Under the pieces are notes generated by a model that was given only the letters and a program-made list of their open reading frames with translations, had not been told where the DNA came from and searched no databases. 22,881 nt of DNA. Origin: Bacillota bacterium. Lineage in GTDB: Bacteria > Bacillota > Clostridia > Clostridiales > Clostridiaceae. This document shows, one piece after another, positions 8,595-15,117 of this stretch; position 1 is the stretch's first letter, and every line of letters begins with the position of its first letter. Where the stretch lies: assembly GCA_023417975.1 (NCBI GenBank), contig JAEZDX010000433.1, positions 1 through 22,881 of the forward strand. The letters run 5' to 3'. The translations under genes were made by a program, and so were the position numbers.

Positions 8595-8610
8595 TAGTTA
8601 TTATGGACAG
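8574..8610. repeat. Split inverted repeat bracketing the galT -35 element
   Basis: CTGTCCA (8574-8580) and TGGACAG (8604-8610) are perfect 7-base inverted copies, 30 bp centre to centre. One arm lies in the promoter spacer and the other upstream of -35. That spacing, about three helical turns, would suit a second regulator or a cooperative binding site. Chance remains possible. Confidence 0.35.
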
Positions 8611-8658
8611 CACGTTTAACCTATTATGTAGCAAATGAACACAAGTACATGAAGCCAT

Positions 8659-9681
8659 CTAGCTTTCCTTAGCCCTGCAGCAGCTTTCTCTTATAACGAG
8701 CTTTGTATCCATTATAATCTTACTTCTGCTTCTTTCTCTATTCTCAATTATATTTGCAAGTTCTTCAGCTGAACGAATTCCAATTTCGTTCATATCTATA
8801 TCAATGGAAGTCAGCTTCGGATTGCTTATATGTGCAATTAATGTGTTATCACAGCCAATAACAGAAATATCTTCCGGAACTTTCAGTTTCAACTTGCTGC
8901 AGGCATTCAATACACCTACTGCCATAAGATCATTACATGCAAAAATTGCAGTTGGCTTTTCTTTTCTCATTAAAAAACTTTCCACTATGTTTTTTGTATT
9001 ATCAACAACCTCAATGCTGTTTCCTCTACCTGCGTCAATTACTTCGCAATAGTCAAATCCATTTTCTTTAATGATATTCCGATATATTTTTTCTTTTATA
9101 TCGTAAGAAAAACTCTTATGTCCTCTAACGAAAGCTACTTTTTTATGTCCTAAAGATAGAAGATATTCAAAAGCTTCCCTTGTTCCAACCTCTTCGTCAT
9201 AACTTACAAAATTACATTTTGTCCCCTCCGGCGAACCATTAATAATAACAACAGGAACGATTTTATTTATATCATCATAAAAGCTACTTCTTAAATTTTC
9301 ATATCTGGGATCGATTATTATTATACCATCTACCTGTCTTGAAATTATATTCTCTACAGCCTCTCTTTCTTGTACTGCATCTCCTTGAGAATTAGACAGA
9401 TATATACTGTAGCCCTTTCTCCTTATATTTTCTTCAATGGCTTCAACTATTGTTGGAAAAAATAAGTTTGTTATTCCCGGAACTACTACACCGATTATTG
9501 AAGTTTTCTTCGTAATAAGACCTCTTGCCATTATATTTGGTATATAATTCAGTTTTTCTATAGCCTTTTCTATACGCTCTCTCGTTTCCTTCTTAACCGG
9601 ATAATTGTTATTCAAAACTCTAGACACTGTAGTTATTGATACACCGGCTTCTTTTGCAACTTCATTTATTGTTACCGACAT
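8659..9681 (-). CDS. galR: LacI/GalR-family transcriptional regulator
   Basis: A 340-residue LacI-family repressor: an N-terminal helix-turn-helix and hinge (TINEVAKEAGVSITTVSRVLN, then a KLNYIPNIMARGL segment), followed by a periplasmic-binding-protein-like effector domain (IIGVVVPGITNLFFPTI onward, with the family's FACNDLMAVG and VPEDISVIGCDN segments). I set the start at ATG 9681. It follows GGGAGGTGAT and gives the canonical family N-terminus. A longer frame to 9747 would add 22 atypical residues and begin in the promoter -35. It lies directly upstream of galT, and matching palindromes precede both genes, so it probably represses galT-galK and itself. The effector is probably galactose or a derivative, by inference only. 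There is no clear terminator before galT. Confidence 0.92.
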   Translation of the reverse strand: MSVTINEVAKEAGVSITTVSRVLNNNYPVKKETRERIEKAIEKLNYIPNIMARGLITKKTSIIGVVVPGITNLFFPTIVEAIEENIRRKGYSIYLSNSQGDAVQEREAVENIISRQVDGIIIIDPRYENLRSSFYDDINKIVPVVIINGSPEGTKCNFVSYDEEVGTREAFEYLLSLGHKKVAFVRGHKSFSYDIKEKIYRNIIKENGFDYCEVIDAGRGNSIEVVDNTKNIVESFLMRKEKPTAIFACNDLMAVGVLNACSKLKLKVPEDISVIGCDNTLIAHISNPKLTSIDIDMNEIGIRSAEELANIIENRERSRSKIIMDTKLVIRESCCRAKES

Positions 9682-9694
9682 GAGATCACCTCCC

Positions 9695-9708
9695 AGAAAA
9701 CCTTTTCC
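9695..9708. promoter_or_regulatory. Probable GalR operator at its own gene
   Basis: AGAAAACCTTTTCC shares 13 of 14 bases with the palindrome before galT (8542-8555). It lies about 11 nt downstream of the -10 element, the same geometry as at galT. This supports autoregulation. Confidence 0.65.
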
Positions 9709-9718
9709 ACATGCTACT

Positions 9719-9747
9719 ATAATAACAAAACACCACTGCCATTTCAA
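9719..9747 (-). promoter_or_regulatory. Sigma-A promoter of the LacI-family regulator
   Basis: On the minus strand TTGAAA (9747-9742), a 17-nt spacer, then TATTAT (9724-9719): five of six consensus bases in each hexamer. It lies in the short gap after the LarC-like gene, so the regulator can be expressed on its own. Confidence 0.75.
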
Positions 9748-9753
9748 CAGAAA

Positions 9754-10824
9754 TTATTTATCTTTTACAGTATCCTGATCAATAGCCGGTATGTTTCTTA
9801 AAGCCTCGGTATATACTTTGTTTATACCTATACCTTTATACTGGGCTATTTTTCTACAGTCCTCATACTCCGGTTTACATTTAATGATTTTTCCATTGTA
9901 ATAGCCATATTTCACCCTCACCTTTTCTCCATATACGAAGATACTCCCAAAGCTTCTTTCAAGCATTGACTTATCAACCTTATAGCTTCTAACCCCAAAG
10001 GTGGAGGTTTCAGCAAATATACATGCCTTTATTAATTCAAGCTTTTCTTCACTAACTAATACACTTAACTTTACTGCCGGCCTCCCTTTTTTCATTATAA
10101 TGGGAGTTATATAGACATCTAGCGCACCTCTGTCCAGAAGTTTATTAAAAATATAGTCATAGCCTTCTGAATTCATGTCATCTATGTTACATTCCACAAT
10201 GTATTGAAGATCTTTTTCAAAGCAAGAAACATCCTCTATCAGCAAAGCATTAATTGTTGTGTCACCTTCATAACCTGCAGCTGCATTTTTAACCTTTCCT
10301 TGTGGCAAAGCTTCCGTATCCACACAACATGATCCTAAAAAAGCTGCAACGCAATAGTCATAGCTATAGTTCCTTCCATTAACAATTCTAATATTAATTC
10401 CTTTCAACATTTCTAATAGCCTTATATCCTCTATGGAGGATAGTTCCAAAGCAGCCACACTAATATTATTACAATCAAGGCATTTTATGCACAAACAAAA
10501 GGCTAAACAATAAAGTAACTCTCTTTGCCGGCTATGGCCATCTATACTGTCATTTTCCTTTAATAAAAGTTCTGTTTTACTGAAAATATCTTGCATCTTA
10601 TTGTCAAGTAATGTTTTCTCTAAGTTATTCATTATTTCATCATTGCTGTCATTTTCCGGTATTTCAATAAAACATGCCCCTTCTATTGTCTTTATACTTA
10701 CTCTTGTATATAGCTTCCTGAGCTCACTTACCAGCCAATTCTTTTCAACACCTAAATTCATTAATACCCCTAACAAAGCCGGAGCACTCAATCCGCTTTT
10801 AAAATGTAAATGTACAGTATTCAT
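9754..10824 (-). CDS. larC: LarC-like protein (nickel-pincer cofactor biosynthesis family, DUF111), divergent
   Basis: A 356-residue LarC-family protein. LarC inserts nickel into the pyridinium pincer cofactor of lactate racemase-type enzymes in a CTP-dependent reaction. The C-terminal half is well conserved: NIDDMNSE (213-220), a GALDVY segment, TPIIMKKGRPAVKLSVL (240-256) and an ETSTFGVR segment. The N-terminal half is eroded. The start LHFKSGLSAPALLGVLMNLGV resembles the usual FSGISGDMFLGALLDLGV, but the HEVGAVDSIVDI and HG-x-PVPAPAT segments of typical LarC are missing or unrecognisable, and the protein is shorter than the roughly 400 residues usual for full LarC. larA, larB and larE are absent. 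The ATG follows AAGGGGAA. Activity is uncertain; it may serve a LarA-like enzyme elsewhere or have a changed role. Confidence 0.75.
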   Translation of the reverse strand: MNTVHLHFKSGLSAPALLGVLMNLGVEKNWLVSELRKLYTRVSIKTIEGACFIEIPENDSNDEIMNNLEKTLLDNKMQDIFSKTELLLKENDSIDGHSRQRELLYCLAFCLCIKCLDCNNISVAALELSSIEDIRLLEMLKGINIRIVNGRNYSYDYCVAAFLGSCCVDTEALPQGKVKNAAAGYEGDTTINALLIEDVSCFEKDLQYIVECNIDDMNSEGYDYIFNKLLDRGALDVYITPIIMKKGRPAVKLSVLVSEEKLELIKACIFAETSTFGVRSYKVDKSMLERSFGSIFVYGEKVRVKYGYYNGKIIKCKPEYEDCRKIAQYKGIGINKVYTEALRNIPAIDQDTVKDK

Positions 10825-10872
10825 AAATATTCCCCTTACTTTTCTAAAGTATATATTTTATTAATTAATAAT

Positions 10873-10881
10873 ATTATAGCA
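10873..10881 (-). promoter_or_regulatory. Extended -10 promoter of the LarC-like gene
   Basis: On the minus strand TGCTATAAT (10881-10873) is a perfect extended -10 (TGnTATAAT). No good -35 is seen. It lies 49 nt upstream of the start codon in the divergent intergenic region. Confidence 0.5.
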
Positions 10882-10990
10882 GTTATTTCATATTTATTTA
10901 ATTATAAAACTCATTGATTCTCTAAAGCAATTGTCCATGTACTATGACTTTTCTAGAATATAAACTCATATATAAAGTTACTTCTCCTTA

Positions 10991-11019
10991 TTGAAAAGGT
11001 TTATATTTGTTGATACAAT
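10991..11019 (+). promoter_or_regulatory. Sigma-A promoter of the PfkB-family gene with a partial GalR-like site
   Basis: TTGAAA (10991-10996), a 17-nt spacer and TACAAT (11014-11019) match five of six consensus bases each. GAAAAGGTTT (10993-11002) equals ten consecutive bases of the galT palindrome read on the other strand and overlaps the -35. The second arm is degenerate (AT instead of TC). Confidence 0.7.
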
Positions 11020-11074
11020 TATTGTCAGAAGAGTATACCACTTACATCGTCAAGTATTGAAAGGGGAGTTAGCA

Positions 11075-12196
11075 ATGAATGAAGTTCTGAAAAAAACTAT
11101 TGAATCTATCGAGGAGCAAAAGAATTCATTGACATCAAAGGAAACAACCATAGGAATCGATGCATTTATCGATAAAATAGTCCGTGTTGTATATAGCAAA
11201 AATGACAGTGATGAATACACCTTTTTTAACGATATAGCTCAATTTGGCAATCACTTAGTAAGCAAAAGCGGAAAGAGCTGCGGTATAGAAATTTGCGAAA
11301 GGTTTACCAAATTGGGAGGAAATGCTCCTATAATGGCTAATGCTTTAGGCTGTGCAGGCGTTAACGTAAATTGTGTCTGCGCATTCGGCAATCCTGAAAT
11401 TGATCCTATATTCAAAGACCTATCTCCTAAATGTTCACTTTTTACAATCGGAAATCCCGGCTATACAACAGCCCTTGAATTCAATGACGGTAAAATAATG
11501 CTTTCTCAAAGAGATCACCTTCATAAAATCGACTGGACAGAATTAAAAAGGGCTATTGGGCTAGAAAAGTTGAAAGGCTTCATTGACAGAAGCCATTTAA
11601 TAGGTCTGGTAAACTGGAACGGTATGATTCATTTCAACGCAATATTCAAAGGTATTCTTGATGAAATTGTGCTGCAATCCACTCCTGATAAAAATAAAAT
11701 TATATTTTTCGACATGGCTGATTTCTCAGAACGCACTAAAGAAGATATATGTGAAGCCGTTGAATTAATAAACAAATTTAATGATTTTCATTCTGTAGTC
11801 TTCGGTTTGAATGAAAATGAAGCTATATTGTTGTATAATGCCCTTTTCCCAGAAAGAGAAGCTCCTGAGCTTAAGGAACTTGGAGATTATATGTTCCATA
11901 ATCTTAATGTGGATTATCTTGTGATTCATACTCTCACTGATGCACTGGCATGGAGCAAAACTGAATTTGTCAAAACCCCAAGTCTATATGTTAAAAAGCC
12001 AAAGCTTTCAACCGGAGGAGGCGATAATTTCAATGCAGGCTTGTGCTTAGGTTTTCTTCTTGGTTTGGAACTGGCAGGAGCATTGTATGCAGCCAACGGT
12101 ACATCAGGATATTATGTACGAAATGCTCAGAGTCCATCCATTGAGAATCTAATTGAAACTCTTCAAAATTGGGACAATCTAATAGAAGCTCCGTAA
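11075..12196 (+). CDS. PfkB-family carbohydrate kinase
   Basis: A 373-residue member of the PfkB (ribokinase) sugar kinase family. The N-terminal glycine signature KLGGNAPIMANALGCAGV (79-96), an LNENE segment (246-250) and the C-terminal anion-hole and catalytic-base motif GGGDNFNAGL (314-323, base Asp317) are present. Most PfkB proteins have GAGD here. A substrate-type aspartate lies in GIDAFID (27-33). I set the start at ATG 11075 after AAGGGGAG. A longer frame from a TTG at 10991 begins inside the promoter -35 and is unlikely. It is divergent from the LarC-like gene, with a strong promoter carrying a partial copy of the gal operator. The substrate is unknown: galactose-related sugars are a guess from context, and nucleosides are also possible for this family. 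Confidence 0.85.
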   Translation: MNEVLKKTIESIEEQKNSLTSKETTIGIDAFIDKIVRVVYSKNDSDEYTFFNDIAQFGNHLVSKSGKSCGIEICERFTKLGGNAPIMANALGCAGVNVNCVCAFGNPEIDPIFKDLSPKCSLFTIGNPGYTTALEFNDGKIMLSQRDHLHKIDWTELKRAIGLEKLKGFIDRSHLIGLVNWNGMIHFNAIFKGILDEIVLQSTPDKNKIIFFDMADFSERTKEDICEAVELINKFNDFHSVVFGLNENEAILLYNALFPEREAPELKELGDYMFHNLNVDYLVIHTLTDALAWSKTEFVKTPSLYVKKPKLSTGGGDNFNAGLCLGFLLGLELAGALYAANGTSGYYVRNAQSPSIENLIETLQNWDNLIEAP

Positions 12197-12206
12197 TATT
12201 TATTTT

Positions 12207-12240
12207 AAAGGTGTATAAACTTTCTTGTCTATACACCTTT
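12207..12240. terminator. Stem-loop after the PfkB gene, probable terminator
   Basis: AAAGGTGTATA (12207-12217) and TATACACCTTT (12230-12240) form a perfect 11-bp stem with a 12-nt loop. It begins 11 nt after the stop. The T-run is short (three, inside the stem), so termination would be moderate, in either direction. Confidence 0.6.
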
Positions 12241-12261
12241 CTACATTGCTGAATCTACGAT

Positions 12262-12349
12262 TTAAGCTTAAGCTGTCACAAAACATCCAATTGTCATGTA
12301 TTTACACACTTGCTTAAGGTCATTAAGCATTTACTTGATGTGGCAGCTT
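12262..12349. repeat. Nested inverted repeats between convergent genes
   Basis: An outer pair AAGCTGTCACA (12270-12280) and TGTGGCAGCTT (12339-12349) matches at 10 of 11 positions, the odd one being a possible G-U pair. It encloses a perfect hairpin TGCTTAA-GGTCA-TTAAGCA (12311-12329). A palindrome TTAAGCTTAA (12262-12271) overlaps the outer left arm. The structure begins 7 nt after the stop of the minus-strand gene. It may be a 3' structure or terminator for that gene or a small structured RNA. Confidence 0.4.
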
Positions 12350-12355
12350 GTAGTA

Positions 12356-12871
12356 TTAATACCAATAGCCATAGCCGGAACCGTAATATGGCGGCCTTCT
12401 GCCAATAAGCTCGTTTATAAACATAATTCCCACTAAGTCTCTTAATAATCTGCCATTTCCGTAAGGTCTCGGTCTTCTCTCATCCTCTCGGCACTGATTA
12501 TTGCTTTTTTCCCCTTTATCCATTACCTTTTCTATTTCCTTGCATACATCCTCAATCATTTCCTTTAAATCTTCCTTACTGGGACAATGCGTTTTACCAT
12601 GTTTCTCTTCCATCTTATCACAGTGATGTTTTACATGAGGGAAAATAACAAAGTAGATTTCCGGATAAAGCATCTCTAGCTGTTTTTGATTGGCACTATT
12701 ATCCTCCATTTTCATTGCCATGTTATTTTCCATAGGCATATTGTAGTTTTGCATCATTTGATTATATTGATTTTGCATCATCGGACACATTCCGTTTTGC
12801 ATCATCGGCCATTGATTGCCTTGAGCCATTGCATTGCCTTGCATATTGCCGCCACAACTTCTATAATACAT
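12356..12871 (-). CDS. Methionine-rich small protein, probable spore coat or sporulation protein
   Basis: A 171-residue protein of no family I can name firmly. The first 55 residues are rich in Met, Gln and Asn, with repeated PMMQN and QMMQN units. The middle (about 65-120) is charged and probably helical, with His and Cys (HVKHHCDKMEEKHGKTHC), and could bind metal. A short hydrophobic helix (about 142-158, LLRDLVGIMFINELIG) precedes a Tyr/Gly-rich end PPYYGSGYGYWY. Such low-complexity composition with a Tyr/Gly tail is common among spore coat proteins of clostridia. The ATG follows GGAGG with a 6-nt spacer. A sigma-K-like promoter lies about 35 nt upstream. The coat role is inference from composition, the promoter and neighbouring coat genes. 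No signal peptide is evident. Confidence 0.6.
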   Translation of the reverse strand: MYYRSCGGNMQGNAMAQGNQWPMMQNGMCPMMQNQYNQMMQNYNMPMENNMAMKMEDNSANQKQLEMLYPEIYFVIFPHVKHHCDKMEEKHGKTHCPSKEDLKEMIEDVCKEIEKVMDKGEKSNNQCREDERRPRPYGNGRLLRDLVGIMFINELIGRRPPYYGSGYGYWY

Positions 12872-12905
12872 TTATACCTCCAGGTAATTTATTGTTAATA
12901 CAATT

Positions 12906-12933
12906 CATAATATGTTTCATTAGAATCTATTGT
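12906..12933 (-). promoter_or_regulatory. Candidate sigma-K-type promoter of the Met-rich gene
   Basis: On the minus strand AC (12933-12932), 17 nt, then CATATTATG (12914-12906) approximates the sigma-K pattern AC-N16/17-CATAnnnTA, with one mismatch at the final base. The -35 part carries little information, so this is suggestive only. Confidence 0.3.
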
Positions 12934-13006
12934 GTCTTTAACTTTTCAGCATATTTGATAAACTGATACTATGGATGGTTAGCTTTATAATTAAGGAGGC
13001 ATTTTT

Positions 13007-13849
13007 TTGAGTATAATAAAATTTTTCCAAAGCTTTTCAAACCCATTTCTTGACAATTTCTTTCAAGTCATAACAGCTACCGGAGAGGAAACCACTATAA
13101 TTTTCGTAATGCTTATACTCTACTGGTGCATTGATAAAAAATCTGCAATTAAACTTGGCTTTATACAATTATTCAGTGCTGTGACCAATGGAGCAATTAA
13201 AGATTTAGTTAATGAATCCAGGCCTATAGGTCAGCCAGGCATATTTTCATTAAGAGTCGAAACTGCTACCGGGTCCTCTTTCCCAAGCGGTCATACTCAA
13301 GGTGCTGCAACTTTTTGGACAAGTATTATGAGCATTTATAAAAAAAGATGGATATATATAGTTGGAAGCCTGTTAATAATATTAGTTGGAATCTCAAGAT
13401 TATATTGCGGTGTCCATTGGCCTCAAGACGTTTTAGCCGGTGTTTTCTTCGGTATATTGAGTATGCTTATAGGGAGTATAATAGTAGATGCAATGTACAA
13501 AAAAACAAATTATATGTATATGTTTTTCTTAATATTACCCGCAGTGGCAGGAATGGCCTTCTTTCATAGTGAAGATTATATAAAGGCGGTGGCTCTTAGT
13601 TTGGGATTCTATTTAGGCTTCATCATTGAAGATTCCTATATAAGATTTTCACCTGAAGGAACGGCAAGAAAGCATATTATGAAACTGCTTATTGGCATTA
13701 TTGGGCTTCTCATAATAAAACTTGGCTTAAAACTAATACTTGGAGAAACCAATTTATCTGTTTTTACCAGCCACTTTCTTATTGGTTTATGGGCAGTAGC
13801 TATTGCACCGTTAATTTTTATCAAACTTAAACTCTCTCATCATTTATAA
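13007..13849 (+). CDS. PAP2-family membrane phosphatase
   Basis: A 280-residue integral membrane protein of the PAP2 (type 2 phosphatidic acid phosphatase) superfamily, which removes phosphate from lipid phosphates or pyrophosphates such as phosphatidic acid or undecaprenyl diphosphate. All three catalytic motifs are present: KDLVNESRP (65-73), SFPSGHT (91-97, catalytic His96) and SRLYCGVHWPQD (130-141, nucleophile His137). About six to eight hydrophobic segments span the chain, including an extra C-terminal membrane region (about 170-275) beyond the core. The start is TTG at 13007 after AAGGAGG with a proper spacer. Its neighbours are unrelated, and it has no obvious terminator before ferritin. 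The substrate cannot be told from sequence. Confidence 0.9.
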   Translation: MSIIKFFQSFSNPFLDNFFQVITATGEETTIIFVMLILYWCIDKKSAIKLGFIQLFSAVTNGAIKDLVNESRPIGQPGIFSLRVETATGSSFPSGHTQGAATFWTSIMSIYKKRWIYIVGSLLIILVGISRLYCGVHWPQDVLAGVFFGILSMLIGSIIVDAMYKKTNYMYMFFLILPAVAGMAFFHSEDYIKAVALSLGFYLGFIIEDSYIRFSPEGTARKHIMKLLIGIIGLLIIKLGLKLILGETNLSVFTSHFLIGLWAVAIAPLIFIKLKLSHHL

Positions 13850-13937
13850 TTGTAGGAATAAAATCTATCGTTTAACAAACAATTATATGGACAGTAAAGT
13901 CAGTATTGCAATATGTCTTATTTATTAATAATTATTA

Positions 13938-13966
13938 TTGTTTTAACATTGCATATATAGTATAAT
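13938..13966 (+). promoter_or_regulatory. Sigma-A promoter of ferritin
   Basis: TTGTTT (13938-13943), a 17-nt spacer and a perfect TATAAT (13961-13966). A palindrome TATTGCAATA (13904-13913) lies upstream. I see no convincing Fur or PerR box, though the region is AT-rich with AATAATTATT just before the -35. Confidence 0.6.
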
Positions 13967-14025
13967 TAAGTTAACTAATTTATGCCAATAATATTTATAA
14001 TCAATGAGTAACGGAGATGATGAGA

Positions 14026-14538
14026 ATGTTAAGTGAACGATTGTTAAGAGCTTTAAACGACCAAGTGAACTACGAGTATTATTCCGAATATGTATATTTG
14101 GCTATGTCCTCTTATTGCGAAAGCGAAGACTTAAAGGGCTTTGCAAATTTCTTCAAGGTACAAGCGCAAGAAGAGCGTTTTCATGCCACAAAGTTTTTTA
14201 ATTACATATATCAAATGGGTGGAAGAGTGTACCTTAAAGGCTTTCCTGAACCAGCTAATGATTTTGAAGAAATTCTAAATACATTCATTGACGGGTACAG
14301 ACATGAACAAGAAGTAACTCGAAGAATTTATGAACTTTCGGATATAGCTTCCGAAGAAAGAGAACATGCTACTATTAGTTTTCTCAAATGGTTTATTGAT
14401 GAGCAAGTGGAAGAGGAGGATACTTTCAATACATTGATCAAAAGATTAAAGAGAATAGAAGGTAACTCTGCAGCATTATATCTTCTTGATGAAGAATTAG
14501 CAGCAAGGACATTCACTCCACCAACCGTACAAAATTAA
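14026..14538 (+). CDS. ftnA: Non-haem ferritin
   Basis: A 170-residue bacterial ferritin that oxidises Fe(II) at a di-iron centre and stores iron in a 24-subunit shell in the cytoplasm. With the start at ATG 14026 the ferroxidase residues fall at the same numbers as in E. coli FtnA: Glu17, Glu49, Glu50, His53, Glu94, Glu126, Gln127, Glu129 and Glu130. The upstream ATG codons at 14017 and 14020 directly abut or overlap the GGAG, whereas 14026 has a 9-nt spacer, so I prefer 14026. There is no haem-binding sign of bacterioferritin. It faces a helical small protein and an FNR-like regulator across a shared terminator, suggesting an oxidative-stress and iron locus. Confidence 0.95.
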   Translation: MLSERLLRALNDQVNYEYYSEYVYLAMSSYCESEDLKGFANFFKVQAQEERFHATKFFNYIYQMGGRVYLKGFPEPANDFEEILNTFIDGYRHEQEVTRRIYELSDIASEEREHATISFLKWFIDEQVEEEDTFNTLIKRLKRIEGNSAALYLLDEELAARTFTPPTVQN

Positions 14539-14588
14539 AAAAAAGACACTGTAGAATCGAAATTATATATTCCACAGTGTCTTTTTTT
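14539..14588. terminator. Strong bidirectional terminator
   Basis: GACACTGT (14545-14552) and ACAGTGTC (14574-14581) form a perfect stem, extended by A and T runs on both sides (14539-14544 and 14582-14588). It separates convergent ferritin and the helical protein gene. Confidence 0.85.
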
Positions 14589-14601
14589 AAATTTCTCACA
14601 C

Positions 14602-15027
14602 TTATAGCTGCATACCTAGATCAGTGAATAATTTCTTCATGAAGGTTTGTTCTTCAGTAATATGTTCCAGCAAAGTTTGCCAAACCTTATCTTCTTGACT
14701 GAACATCTTAACCTTTCCCAATAACTCTATAAAATTTTCATCTACAATTAGGAATTCTGATATTTGTTTTTTTACTTCCTCTCCAACATCACTACGGTAA
14801 TAGCTGTTGTAGGCTAATATCTCCCTAGTCTGTTTAACTTTCTCATTAAGTTCCTTAAAATCTTTTCTAAAATCCATTAGTCTTCTGCTTATATCCTCAG
14901 GTAGACTTTTACCGGAAAGTGATGCCACCGTAGTGATAAAAACAGGATGCTCACTTGAAATATCCGTCCATAGTATCAGTTCATTAAAAACGCAATCATA
15001 GCTGCTTGCATAAGTAAAGCAATACAT
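14602..15027 (-). CDS. Small helical protein, possibly metal-binding (DUF2935-like half)
   Basis: A 141-residue, mostly alpha-helical protein I cannot assign with certainty. Two helices carry Glu-His pairs: EHPVF (26-30) and EHITEEQTF (121-129). Further acidic residues (Glu16, Asp97, Glu98, Glu125, Glu126) would suit a four-helix metal site. The pattern recalls one half of DUF2935 or hemerythrin/ferritin-like bundles, but neither match is proven and the length is about half that of a two-repeat DUF2935 protein. I set the start at ATG 15027 after GGAGGG with a 5-nt spacer. A frame from 15051 would add eight residues and lacks a site. It lies 90 nt after the FNR-like regulator on the same strand and faces ferritin, so a role in iron or oxygen handling is an inference from context. 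Confidence 0.6.
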   Translation of the reverse strand: MYCFTYASSYDCVFNELILWTDISSEHPVFITTVASLSGKSLPEDISRRLMDFRKDFKELNEKVKQTREILAYNSYYRSDVGEEVKKQISEFLIVDENFIELLGKVKMFSQEDKVWQTLLEHITEEQTFMKKLFTDLGMQL

Positions 15028-15117
15028 GGTAACCCTCCATTTTAATTTCACAATATAAATATATTCATGTAAAGGTCATATGACACAGCCTTAAAAATAT
15101 AATGTTATGCAGCTATC

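Noticed and set aside
8604..8625. Possible CcpA (cre) site near GGTTAAACGTGCTGTC on the minus strand upstream of galT
   Set aside because: Only the central AACG part fits the cre consensus; the flanking bases do not.
9682..9747. N-terminal extension of the LacI-family protein by 22 residues
   Set aside because: The extension would start inside the -35 hexamer of the gene's own promoter and is untypical. The ATG at 9681 has a strong GGGAGGTGAT site and gives the canonical helix-turn-helix start.
10991..11074. Longer PfkB-family frame from a TTG at 10991
   Set aside because: The TTG is the start of the -35 hexamer of a good promoter. The ATG at 11075 has an AAGGGGAG ribosome binding site.
13885..13894. 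TGGACAG upstream of ferritin, as a copy of the arm flanking the galT -35
   Set aside because: Only one arm is present and no inverted partner lies at a matching distance, so it is probably chance.
13920..13940. AT-rich palindromic stretch upstream of ferritin as a PerR or Fur box
   Set aside because: AATAATTATT is palindromic but matches neither consensus over its length. The local base composition makes it expected.
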